Of a stretch of 64,000 nt of DNA, positions 12,031 through 22,434 are shown piece after piece (within the stretch, counting starts at the first letter, position 1; each line of letters begins with the position of its first letter). Below the pieces are notes generated by a model, which saw only the letters and a program-made list of their open reading frames with translations, had not been told where the DNA came from and searched no databases. A program made the position numbers and the translations under genes. The stretch is from Vitis vinifera (Eukaryota; Streptophyta; Magnoliopsida; Vitales; Vitaceae). The stretch is taken from positions 4,231,001-4,295,000 of the forward strand of contig NC_081821.1 in NCBI RefSeq assembly GCF_030704535.1, in the 5' to 3' direction.

Positions 12031-13366
12031 TTAAGGCATGATCAACTGTTTGAGATCTCTAGTGTGAATGCCAAGTCCCAGCTCCATGCACTAGCCGTAT
12101 TCTATCTTGGGTACATACGTGAGCATCAAGAAAGAAGCTTGTTGGGCCACCTCAAGCATCACAACTGGAAATAAAGATCAGATACAGCCTGCAACTGAAG
12201 CCAACCTCCACTTCCCTGGGTCTACTTCTAGCTATACGCCACCTTCGGCATACAATCCGTAAAGCACACGTGCCTCATCTTCTTTTTCTTCACCTTTGCT
12301 TTCAAAAATTGTTTTTTTTTTTTAAATTTTAATTTTCAAATAATTTTAACTCTTCAGTTTTTTATTTACTTTATTTTATTTTTTATTCATTCTTAGAGTT
12401 TTAGATCACCAAAAATCTGATTTTAATAAATTATTTGTTATCATTTTCTCTTCAGCAAACATTTTTCACAATTTTCTTTGTTTTTTTAAACATTTTTTTT
12501 ATTAAGTATGAATTAAATTCTATACTTCCGAATATAATGAAATCCTAGATAATTAATTCATACAAAATAAATTGAGCATTAGTGGGACCTAACATTTGTG
12601 ATCAATTGTTTGATCAACTTAGCCCTACTTTGACATGCATGCTATTAATTTGTATTTGTACACTAATCTTGTCTCTTATGATAGCATTCAGCTTGCAATT
12701 AAGATACGCTTTGTACCTAATCATATTTATTTATTTATCCGTTATCATGCATGACTTGTTTTATTATTTGACACTCACGATTTTTTGATTAATTGTCATA
12801 CTTGTTTTAACTAATTAGTAGAGACCTAATTTTTAGGGTTTAAAAGGGTGTTACGAAATATTACTGTACATTCCTTTATAGGTAACTTGATCTCGGACCT
12901 AAATTCGATTTTTTATAGACCTGTTTTTTCTTCGTAATCACATTTAGAGTTTTTCTTTTTTATTTTATTTTTTCTTTTAAAAAAAAACAAAAATAAGTAG
13001 CGACTCCAAAAACTTTTCAATAAATTATTATTTTTTCAAATAAAAACGAGTCGTGCCATTTGAGTGGGAGCGCATGTATCGCAAGGTAGGGTCCACAATA
13101 TGTGACACTATCTAATTAATGATGTTCTTTTGGTAGGTATGAAAAAAATATGGTTGGATATTGTAAATGGAACTTATATATTGCTATTAATGGAAAAAAA
13201 TTTATATTAAAAAAATATTATTCTTATTAAATTGGTTCGTCCATATCATTTTTATTTAACTGACCACAGTTTATGAGTCGGCCTCTTGCCTACTTTTAAA
13301 TCACATAACTAGGCATATAAAATGTGTTCTTGGCTTGGCTTAGAGCTGAGCTCAGACTGTTGTTTA

Positions 13367-13726
13367 TAAGGGTCTCCAAAAAGCCCGCGGCCCGCTTTAA
13401 GCCCGGCCCGGTCCGAGCCCATTTATGGGCGGGCCGGGCCGTAGGCCTAAATTTAGGCCCGGAGGGTCGGCCCGCCCCTTTAATATATATATATAATTAA
13501 TTCAATTAATAAGCATAAAAGGAATGTAGTTCAGTTGGTTAGAGCCTTGAAATTTAAGCATGAGGGAAGGGGTTCGAATCCCCCCCTCTCCCTTCCTTTC
13601 TTTGAAAGCCATTTTGGCTTATTTTAAAAAGCCCGCGGCCCGGTCCGCGGGCTCATAGGCCGGGCCGCGGGTCTCCTATTTACGGCCCGGACCGGCCCGG
13701 CTCGGCCCGCCCATTGGAGACCCTTA
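13367..13726. mobile_element. hAT-type MITE with GC-rich arms and a tRNA-like core
   Basis: The 360-bp insert is absent from the duplicated locus at about 2110-2135. It has perfect 13-bp terminal inverted repeats (TAAGGGTCTCCAA at 13367-13379 and its complement at 13714-13726). It is flanked by an exact 8-bp target duplication, GTTGTTTA, at 13359-13366 and 13727-13734. An 8-bp duplication is the hAT signature. Subterminal arms are rich in GCCCGGCCC-type words and can fold extensively. The centre holds a tRNA-like sequence at 13521-13596. No transposase is encoded. It inserted after the segmental duplication. Confidence 0.93.
13521..13596 (+). tRNA. Degenerate tRNA-like sequence inside the MITE
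   Basis: An A-box-like TAGTTCAGTTGGTTAGAG (13526-13543) with a pairable D stem GTTC/GAGC is followed by a B-box-like GGTTCGAATCC (13571-13581) in a perfect GGGG/CCCC T arm. The anticodon arm does not form a standard 5-bp stem with a 7-base loop, and the acceptor ends pair only weakly. It is probably a decayed tRNA or tRNA-derived Pol III promoter rather than a working tRNA gene. No anticodon can be assigned. Confidence 0.55.
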
Positions 13727-13734
13727 GTTGTTTA

Positions 13735-15329
13735 CTTAGTGCTAGCTGGCTTGGGGTCTGATCCTAGGCCTGAGCACGTGTTGGGAATTTAAAAAATGAT
13801 TGTTTTTTTTTTTTTTTAAATCAAAATTAGACTTACATATTTTCTAGAGAAAATGGAACATAAAAACATTTGTTTTTGTATTAAATGACTAGTCCTTGGT
13901 ATTGATAAGCCAAATTTCTCACACATATCCAAGTCATTAGGCGACATCTCATTGCAAGCTCAATAATGATTATCTCTAAGTCAAAATTACTTTCTCCATT
14001 TTGGACTTGAGATACCCTTAAAGGGATTTATGAACTCTAATTTCTAAGCATTAAAGTATGACATTCTAATTAAAAATAGAAATAGGTCCAACTTACAATA
14101 AGTTGAATAAATCCTTAATCACATAAATTTTGATTGTCATTTCATGGACACAAGAAAGGTCCAAGATCGACTTTTCTGCAACCTAATCTACTACTCAAAA
14201 GATATGAAAATGGAATTAAAATGAAGAACAAAAAAAAGTATAAAAAAATCATCATTCAAACTTAAGATTCATATTATTTTTCATTTCGTTTTTAATTCTT
14301 GACCTTTGAGATATTTTCTTTACGAGGCACATAAGCCATCATTCTATCAATTTGTTTTTATAATTTTTAATAGTAGCTAGTTTTAACTTTCCAATTCTTA
14401 ATAATATTTCATAATTTTCCTCAAACAAGTCCACATGTCCCTCTCAAAAATCCATCTTTAGGCTTTAAATTTCATTTTGAAAACCCAACTTGAGTCTTTC
14501 TCTCATTTTCTTTTTCAATGCACTCTACCTTTTGGGTGCATTTCATAAGCAGGTATGAAAAAAAAATGTGACTAGGAAAGACAATATTAGAAGTAGATTA
14601 TTACATGGTATAAATTTTATGAAAATAATTTTTTTGTTATATTCTCAATCCAAAATAATAATGAATAATGAAGAGAATGAATTTTTTTTCCACTTCCATG
14701 TTCTATTTTTGTATTTCAAATACATCCTCATTAAAAAAGAAAAAGAAATAAATAGCCACCTTCATACTCCACATACTTTAACCAATCGAAGTCAAAACTT
14801 TGGACATTCAAACATTCCATTAATCAAAACTTCATTACTATAAATACATGAAAATTCCACTTTATAAAAACTTCCATGCACTCCCTAAAACATCTAAATT
14901 GGTGCATAACTTAATACTAAAAGCCTAAAACCATAGTTTATGTCATTAATTTTCTTTATAAAAAAAGTGAATTTCTCAAAAAATTTCATGTAAGTCATTT
15001 TCTTATCTTTTTTCGATATAGTGAAGAGTGCTAATGAAGTAAATTTGAACATGACTCGTCTTTAAAGTTTGTAATACCAAAGATCTTTCTCTCTCTTTCT
15101 TTCTTTTCAGACCTTTTTAAATTCTATATGAAATGAGAGGCGATTCATATGTACATCTAAGATATAAATATACTTTCATGAATAATATATAAATCATAAA
15201 TTATAACAATTATTTGAGCTATAATAAACTTAACGAGCAATATATTACTGAAATATCTCAATAGAAAACATATATAATAATACAATCTTAAAAACAAAAT
15301 CAATTGAAATGTTCAATAAGACACTCTCA
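13735..15329. other. Downstream region of P450 copy 2, with a P450 crumb
   Basis: This matches 2140-3775 of the first duplication copy. Bases 13884-13965 are the duplicate of the P450 C-terminal relic at 2308-2395. The rest is AT-rich with no supported gene. Confidence 0.6.
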
Positions 15330-17754
15330 TTAAACTTTGGGAAGAAGTCGATAAGTAGGAAGAGCATGTAAGTGAGTGGCCCTTGGCAATGCCAAACCAA
15401 ATTCCTCGCTCATATCCAACTCACTAGGTAACATGCCATTAGGTAGTTTCCAATCAAAACAATGTACTAATTGAGCTAACACAAGCCGAACGTTTATTAG
15501 ACCTAATTGCATTCCAGGACATTTTCGACGACCTGATCCAAATGGAATGAACTGAAAATCCTTCCCTTGAAAATCTATATTGCTACCAATGAACCTCTCA
15601 GGAAAAAAGTCTTCAACATTATTGGACCATATATTAGGATCTCTTCCAATTGCCCATGCATTGATGATAATTCGTGACTTCTTAGGTATGTAATATCCAT
15701 TTAGAGTAATATCCTCGATGGACTCATGTGGGAGAAGCAATGGTCCAGCAGGATGTAGTCTTAAACCCTCTTTCAATACCATGTCTAAATAAACTAGATT
15801 TGCCAAATCAACCTCTTCTACCATTCGTTCCATTCCAATCACATTCTCTAATTCTTCTTGAAGTTGCCTCATAACTCTTGGATGTCTAAACAATTCAGAA
15901 AGTAACCATTCAATGGTGGTAGCTGAAGTGTCAATTGCACCAATAATTATGTCCCATACAATTCCTTTAATATTTTCTTGTTCAATTAAATATGATGGCT
16001 CTTGATGAAAGTTTTTCATCTCGTTCATCAGTGATAGCATCACATCAACAAAATCTTTATGGTTTCCTTGATTTTCGCTAGCATCTTGTTTATGCTCATC
16101 AATGACCTTTTCTAAAATATGGTCAACAGCTCCACTAATTGCCTTCATACGCCTTTTCAAACCCTAAAAATGAGAAATTTAAAATTTGTGAGTTACTTTT
16201 CAAATTATGAGTAACCTAAAAGTATTGGTTTGTATTCTAATGGATCCTTAGCTCAATAAATTTAGCATGACTAAAATATCATATGATAATTCAAAAATAT
16301 TATATAAGCTTTTTTGTATTTATAGGCTGCCATACAATTTTATTTTTTTTATAATGCTACTCAAAGAAAATATTGCATTAAAAAAATGAAAATAAATCTT
16401 GTATCTCCTTGTGAGCCAATATGATTCACCAAAAGGCAGCCTATAATTTGTTGGAATCATTTTTAAAATAGTTATTAAAAAAAATAGTTTGAAAATAAAA
16501 TTTTGTTTGAGAAGACTAGTATAAAAAAAAATAGTTTTAATTTCTTGGCTTATTATTTATAAAATAAAAATAAAAATAAAAATTAACTTGTAGACAATAA
16601 AATAAAAAAGTTTCCAAAGTATTTCTCATATTTTTAATTATTACCTAAAACATCCTAAAAAGTAATGGAAAACATCACGATTTCTAGAAAATTGTTTTCT
16701 GTCAAGCTTATTTTTTGTTACAAAAAAAAAAAAAAATTTAATTTCAAGAATGTTTCTAAGTAGGGCCTTCGTAATTCAGATTTTCTTAAACTATATTTTT
16801 TTTTTCCATAGTCCCCGGTAATGAATGGATCGAGAACCCTAAAACTAATTGTCTGGTATTTCTGTTTTTAATTTAAATGTTTTTAGAAGAATTATATGTT
16901 CATAATTCAGAAAACACTAAAAGCCATTTTGGAATCATACAAATAATTTTTAAAAATGTTTTCTAAATCTCATCAAACACCTAATTTTTCTTTTTTTAAA
17001 AATATTTTTTAAACAAAACGCTTCTTAGAATATCCGTGAAACTGTAAATAGAAAGGGTGAGAACTACCTGAAGATCGAGGGCCCCCAGAAAAGGCACATA
17101 ATCTGCTATATTGAAAGCTCCTACCAAGATCAATGTTTCTTGCACAAGCGCCTTCAAGTCAGCCCTCTGATAATCCTTACAGCGCCCAAATAGCATTCTA
17201 TGCGTCATGTCTTCAATTAGTTCACCTACCTTTTTACTAATATTCACCACTTCCCGAGCCGCTGCCATTTGTTTCAGTGACTGCACCAACACCCCCAGCT
17301 CCTCCTTCCTCATTGCCGCAAAAGAATCAATTTTCACCTTGGTAAGAAGCTCCAACGTACAGAGTTTCCGGGCATTCCGCCAATATGGACCATACTCAGT
17401 AAAAGCCATGCCCTTCCTCCCATAGCACAAGTACTCTGAGGCTTGGATTTTGGGCCTGCTAGCGAACACTGCATCGTGGGTCTTGAGGAATAGCTCGGCA
17501 GCCTCCGGCGATGAGACTACGATAGTTGGGACATACCCAAGGCGCATGGACATGATGGGACCATACTTTCTGGCTAGGCGACTGAGGTTGCGGTGGGGAA
17601 GGTTGCCCAACATGTGGAGGTTACCAAAAATTGGTAATGCCCAAGGACCCGGTGGGAGTTTCGGGCCATTAACTGAGGCGGTACGGCGGCGATGGATGAA
17701 GGAATACAAGGCTCCAAGGAGGACTAAGAGAGCTGCAGTTGCGAAAGCAGACAT
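15330..17754 (-). CDS. Cytochrome P450 mono-oxygenase (CYP71 clan, CYP736-like)
   Basis: Exon 1 is 17068-17754 (229 codons), the intron 16164-17067 (904 bp, GT-AG, phase 0) and exon 2 15330-16163 (277 codons plus stop), about 506 residues, normal for a microsomal plant P450. It has an N-terminal membrane anchor (about residues 3-20), K-L-P-P-G-P hinge, helix-C Y-W-R-N-A-R, I-helix [17 protein letters not shown] (ExxR), F-F-P-E-R-F and haem ligand loop [11 protein letters not shown]. It should act on the ER with NADPH-P450 reductase; the substrate is unknown. The start is the first Met before the hydrophobic anchor. The intron is about 450 bp longer than in the duplicate at 3776-5754. All motifs are present, so this is the likely functional member of the pair. 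The CYP736 assignment is from remembered family resemblance. Confidence 0.88.
16449..16896. other. 448-bp segment present only in the intron of copy 2
   Basis: The intron of the duplicate gene lacks this segment and reads straight across ATAATT. In copy 2 the extra DNA is bounded by ATAATT on both sides. It could be an insertion with a 6-bp duplication, or a deletion in copy 1 between short repeats. I see no terminal inverted repeats or coding content. Confidence 0.6.
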
Positions 17755-17810
17755 TCTTGGTTGTGAGACGATGTGAGTTTGGAGATGAGAAAGTTCGTCA
17801 AGTGAATTTG

Positions 17811-17820
17811 CAATATATGT
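17811..17820 (-). promoter_or_regulatory. TATA-like box of P450 copy 2
   Basis: The minus strand reads TACATATATTG about 60 bases upstream of the ATG at 17754. This is the right distance for a TATA box with a short leader. Confidence 0.45.
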
Positions 17821-17984
17821 AGACTGTTGTCAATGAGCGATGGGCTATTATTGGGCTTGGCCTTCTAGGGTAAAAAGAATGAATCCAAATCAACCATCAA
17901 AACTACGATTTTTTTTATCATTGTACGGTGAATTTAAAATTAATTTTTAAAAATACAGTACATTAAAAAATATTTTTAAATCTA

Positions 17985-18845
17985 CGGCAATTTTTGCCAC
18001 TTTGAAAGGTATCTCTTAAGAAGACATCTTTAATCATTTTTATATCAATGATACACGTTCTAAAAAATTAAATTTACATTAAAAGTATCTTTTCAAAACA
18101 CATATTCCACAATTTTTATATCAATAACACACGTTAAAAAATTTTGAATTTACATTAAAAGTGTCTTTCCAAGAGATATATTTTACAATTCTATAAAATT
18201 GAATTTATATTAAAAGTGTTTTTTAAAGAAACACTTTTTATAATTTTCATATTAATTGTATAGTGAAAAAATTGAATTTATACTAAAAATATACACTTTG
18301 TACATTTTTAGAAAATTAAATTTATATTAAAAATGTCTTTTAAAAAGACACTTTCAACAATTCTTGTATCAGTCATATATTGAAATAACTGAATTTATAC
18401 TAAAAGTATCTTTTTAAAAGACACATTCTATAATTTCATAAAATTAAATTTATATTGAAAGATTTTCCTTCAAGAGACACTTTTAAAATAAATTTAATTT
18501 TTTGGAATTATAGAGACGCCTTCAAATTCAATTTTTTTTTTCCACGGTGTGACTAAAATGAAAATTATGGAAGATATTTCTTCAAAAAACACCTTTAATA
18601 TAAATTTGATTTTATGGTATTGTGGAAATGATATTTGTTTAATATAAATTCAATTTTTTTTAATGTGTATGATTAATAAAAAAATTATGAAAAAGTGTGT
18701 TTTAAATAGACATCTTTAATATAAATTTAATTTTATAAAATTATAAAAGGTGTCTATTAAGACACCTTTAATATAAATTCAAATTTTTTTATACGTGTCA
18801 TTGACATAAAAAATATGGAAGATATCTCTTTAAAAAGGTGGCAAA
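17985..18845. repeat. Fold-back array of AT-rich units, copy 2
   Basis: This is the same unit type as at 5990-6735. Direct units run to about 18480, and inverted units (ATAAATTTAATTTT...) follow to about 18845. Unit number and order differ from copy 1, so the array has changed since duplication. It lies directly upstream of the intact P450 gene. Confidence 0.7.
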
Positions 18846-19602
18846 AAGTGACGTTGATTTCTAATTATCTATTTTAAGAATTTTTTTTTTCAAATTACTA
18901 TTTTTTAAGAATTTTTTTTTAAAACAACGTGAAAAAAAAGCCTTCATTACTACTCAATCAGTTAGGTGAAGGTCTTTTCATGAGACCAAAAAAGCAAAGG
19001 CAGGGAAGCGAAGCAATAAAGGTAAAGGCAACTGCATGTGACGTGGCCTCAGTAAGGGGGTACATGATTAATATGCGATAGTGACAGCTCCTGCATGCCA
19101 AGGCATATCTCGTCGGTGCTTTGCCATAACACGCTTTCGAAAATAGAAAAAATAAAAAATTAAATTAAAATTTAAAAATAATTCAAATTAGTGTTAATCC
19201 AATATTTTCAAAATTAAATTTAATATTAAATAAAAAAAATTATAGATTCACGATTTATTAATCGGATTAGTATTGAAATAGTAATATTATAAATATACAA
19301 TTTATATTTTATTAAAATTTGAAATATTTATAATATTATTTATTCATTTTTATATTAATATATCAATATTTTAAATTTTATTAAACAAAATATATACAAT
19401 ATTTACATATGAAGATATATTGAAAATGAAAAAAAAAATTGTATCATGTAACTAGGTATATATTATTTTTTTAAATGAGCTATGTAATTTATTCCCTATT
19501 AACTAGAACACAAACAAAGTAGTAGTAGAGTGGAGCAATAACCCTCTTATAAACTTGTTATCGTTGATTTAGTCCCTCAACATTAAAATTGATTTTACCT
19601 TT
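18846..19602. other. AT-rich intergenic stretch
   Basis: I see no gene, RNA or element ends. A short moderately GC patch at about 18950-19140 is not recognisable. Confidence 0.5.
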
Positions 19603-20113
19603 AAATCCATTTATATTGATTCCACATCAGAAATGAGAAAATATATGAAGACCTTTATAATTCTCTTCCCATTCACTAAAGGTTGAGTGGTTGTTGGACC
19701 ACCATAAATTGTCGGATCATTGTTTCATCGGGCCAAGAAGGAAATCCATTTATATTGATTCCACATTGAAAATGAGAGAATATATGAAGACCTTTATAAT
19801 TCTCTTCCCATTCACTAAAGGTTGAGTGGTAATTGGACCACCATAAATTGTCGGATGATTGTTTCATCGGGCCAAGAAGGAAATCCCTTTATATTAATTC
19901 CACATTGAAAATGAGAAAATATATGAAAACCTTTATAATTCTCTTCCCATTCACTAAAGGTTGAGTGGTCGTTTTCGAATGATTGTTTCATTGGACCAAG
20001 AAAGTTGAGTGTAAAATCGTCCTCTCTTCCCATTCACTAAAGATTGAGTGGTCGTTGGACCACCATAAATCGTTGGATGATTGTTTCATTGAGCCAAGAA
20101 GGTTGAGTGTAGA
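19603..20113. repeat. 139-bp tandem repeat, about 3.5 copies
   Basis: Units start at 19603, 19742 and 19881 (139-bp period), each beginning AAATCC(A/C)TTTATATT. The third unit is internally shortened near 19977. A partial fourth runs from about 20027. Each unit gives a similar short open frame on the minus strand, a by-product of the repetition rather than evidence of a gene. Confidence 0.88.
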
Positions 20114-21247
20114 ATTTAAGTGATTCAAGGTCGACTAATCGATTCAATTTTTAAAACAATGCTCAAACTAAAGGTAGTAATGGTAAAAGATATACAATAT
20201 CATTAAAATATAATATTTTAGTATTGTATTTGACATTAAAATCTTAATTTTTTTAATTTAAAAAAAATGATATTTATAGAATTTATATTACCTTTTTAAA
20301 TTGAACTAGGATTAAGAAATTATTAGTTTAAGATATTTCCATTGGGTTCTTTAGATATATGGTTTTATATCTCATATATAGAGAAGAAAAAAAAGAGGTA
20401 AAAGGTGCATTGGGTTTTTAGAAAGAAAGGTTAAGAGTTTGAAATACGTATTCTTAAAATTTATTACTAAATTTAATTTTTTATTATTATAAACGTAAAT
20501 GATTACACACAATTATATAAATAATTTATCTTCTCTATTTTATTTTATTTTTCCTATTAAATTTGGATGTTGCAATTTTTCTCAACATCCCATGAATCTT
20601 GTTCTATTCAAAGATGTTATATAAAGAAAGAAATATAATAAAGTTATTTATAATTTTTAAATTCTTTGTTTTAATTCAATATATTAAATTCCATTTTTAA
20701 AAAATCAATAGAAACAACTCTAAAACTTTTATAATTTTTAGATTTTTAATTTTTCAATAATCAATTTCATTGATTATGATCCCTCTTTAGTCCTACCGCA
20801 AATTATTAAAATTATAAAATGTAAGAACTAAAATTCATCTCTCCTACTTTTTCCTATTTTCTTGACAACCAAATAAATCTAAATTTATAAACTTCCTTCA
20901 ATTTTCAATATTAGTGTTTTATTAAAATGCGATTATATTCTTTTCTCTTTTCTCTTTTCGTTTTGTTTTTTCTTACACCCATAAATATGTAATATATATA
21001 TTTTTTAAACATCTCCCAAAAATTATAAATAAATAGAAGATATTTTATTAAACTCTTGCTAAACTCCAAAGAAGTCAAATTCAATGTCATATACATGTGA
21101 GTTGTGATAAGAAAAAACAGTACCGATGCTGGTTGAATAATTGAGTTCCATCAATTCTCAAGATTTTGATACAAAAGCAATTGTTGTATGATACATGTTT
21201 TTAGTCTGGTTGAATAATTGTTGTATGGTCCTGACGAGATAAGATCG
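20114..21247. other. AT-rich intergenic stretch
   Basis: Low-complexity AT-rich DNA; no gene or element is supported. Confidence 0.5.
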
Positions 21248-22268
21248 GAATAAGAGTACGACAGTTTTAACTTTTAACAAAAAAAAGTTCTAAATTACCA
21301 TAGTAAAAATAAAATAACATTCCAAATCTATGTAATTTTTGCCAAGTAGGAAAAATGAATTTTTTTTTTTTTATAAAAAAATCATCTCTTCAAAAACAGA
21401 TTTATGACTTTTTAAAGAAATTATAAAAAAAAATCGTATTTTTAAGACACGATTTCCAAAATTCTATTTTTGAGAAATCTTCTATTAAATATAAGATTTT
21501 AGCCAAAAACAATTCTGGTGATAACTCGTCTCTTCAAGAGACGATTTTTCACTTTTTATTTTATTTTATTATTTTATTTTTTAAAATATTCTCTTAAAAA
21601 AATTTAAGAAATGAGAAATAATATACTAAAAAATATACTAATTTTAATATAAGATAAATAATATTTATCTATTATTTTTTTCTTTCACTTTGGAATTAAA
21701 AAAAAAGCTATTATCAATTTTATAAGAAAACTGAGTTAAAAAAGATTGTTATTAATTTATTAAAAAAGAAAGAAAAAAATGTGAGAAATTGGCTCTTCAA
21801 AAGACCAATTTTCACCAAAAAAAAAAAAAAAAAACCTTCAAAAATCTATTTTTCCATTCCTTATTATACTTCTACAATAATACAATTATTATAAATATAT
21901 ATTATAAAATTAATTAATTTTATTTATTAAATTTAATATATAAATTTAATTTAGTAAATATATAAATAATATATATTAAATTTAGTAAATAAAATTAAAT
22001 AATTTTATAATAATTGTATTATTGTATAAGTATACTAGAGAATGGAAAAATGGATTTTTGAAGTTTAAAAAAAAAAATAGAATTTTAGAAATCGTGTCTT
22101 GGAAAGATGATTTTTTTTTTAGAAAAAAAAAATCATAAATAGTCATTTGAAGAGACGATTTTTTTTTTTTTTTTAATTTCATTTGACAAAAACTATGATA
22201 AATTTAGAATTATTTTTTCTATTATGGTAATTTAGGAATTATTTTTTAAAACTATCGTATTCTTATAA
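21248..22268. repeat. Long imperfect inverted repeat, about 1 kb
   Basis: The left arm (from ATAAGAGTACGACAG near 21249) and the complement of the right arm (ATAAGAATACGATAG ending near 22265) match for over 200 bases. Shared landmarks are TCTAAATTACCATAGTA and AAGACACGATTTCCAAAATTCTA. The centre carries GAGACGATTTTT-type units in both directions, including a perfect hairpin of nine paired bases around one loop base at 21526-21544. It resembles a fold-back transposon or MITE, but I find no clear target duplication. Confidence 0.65.
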
Positions 22269-22434
22269 AAAATTTGATCAAGTCCTCCTTAGAAATGGTA
22301 TACTAAAATACTAGAGAGAATCACACATCCATGGGCCAAATTGGGTCCTCTCCATTGCAAAAACAATTCACAGTTCCTCCATTCCTTGACAAACTATGGC
22401 TTCCTAGTTTTTTTTCTTATACATGGATGTTATG

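Larger units (their letters stand above)
8871..13097 (+). mobile_element. Gene-fragment-carrying element, complete copy in duplication copy 2
   Basis: It starts TGGAGACCCT at 8871 and ends GGTAGGGTCCACA at 13097, so the ends are TG..CA and inverted-like. The flanks are ATAAG (8866-8870) and ATATG (13098-13102), a possible 5-bp target duplication with one mismatch. The first 400 bases include a purine-rich tract, and the last 600 are AT-rich and homologous to the end of 24141-29371. Between them are fragments of unrelated host genes: a HECT ubiquitin ligase, alpha-glucan phosphorylase and, reversed, a fasciclin-like protein. No transposase or polymerase is present, so it must be non-autonomous. 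Ends and target size fit a non-autonomous LTR-type element better than a Helitron, but no paired LTRs were found. Confidence 0.65.

Noticed and set aside
13521..13596. Functional tRNA gene
   Set aside because: D and T arms are good, but the anticodon arm and acceptor stem do not form normally, so only a degenerate tRNA-like sequence is claimed.
19603..20113. CRISPR-like array
   Set aside because: Units are 139-bp tandem repeats without spacers, in a plant nuclear genome.
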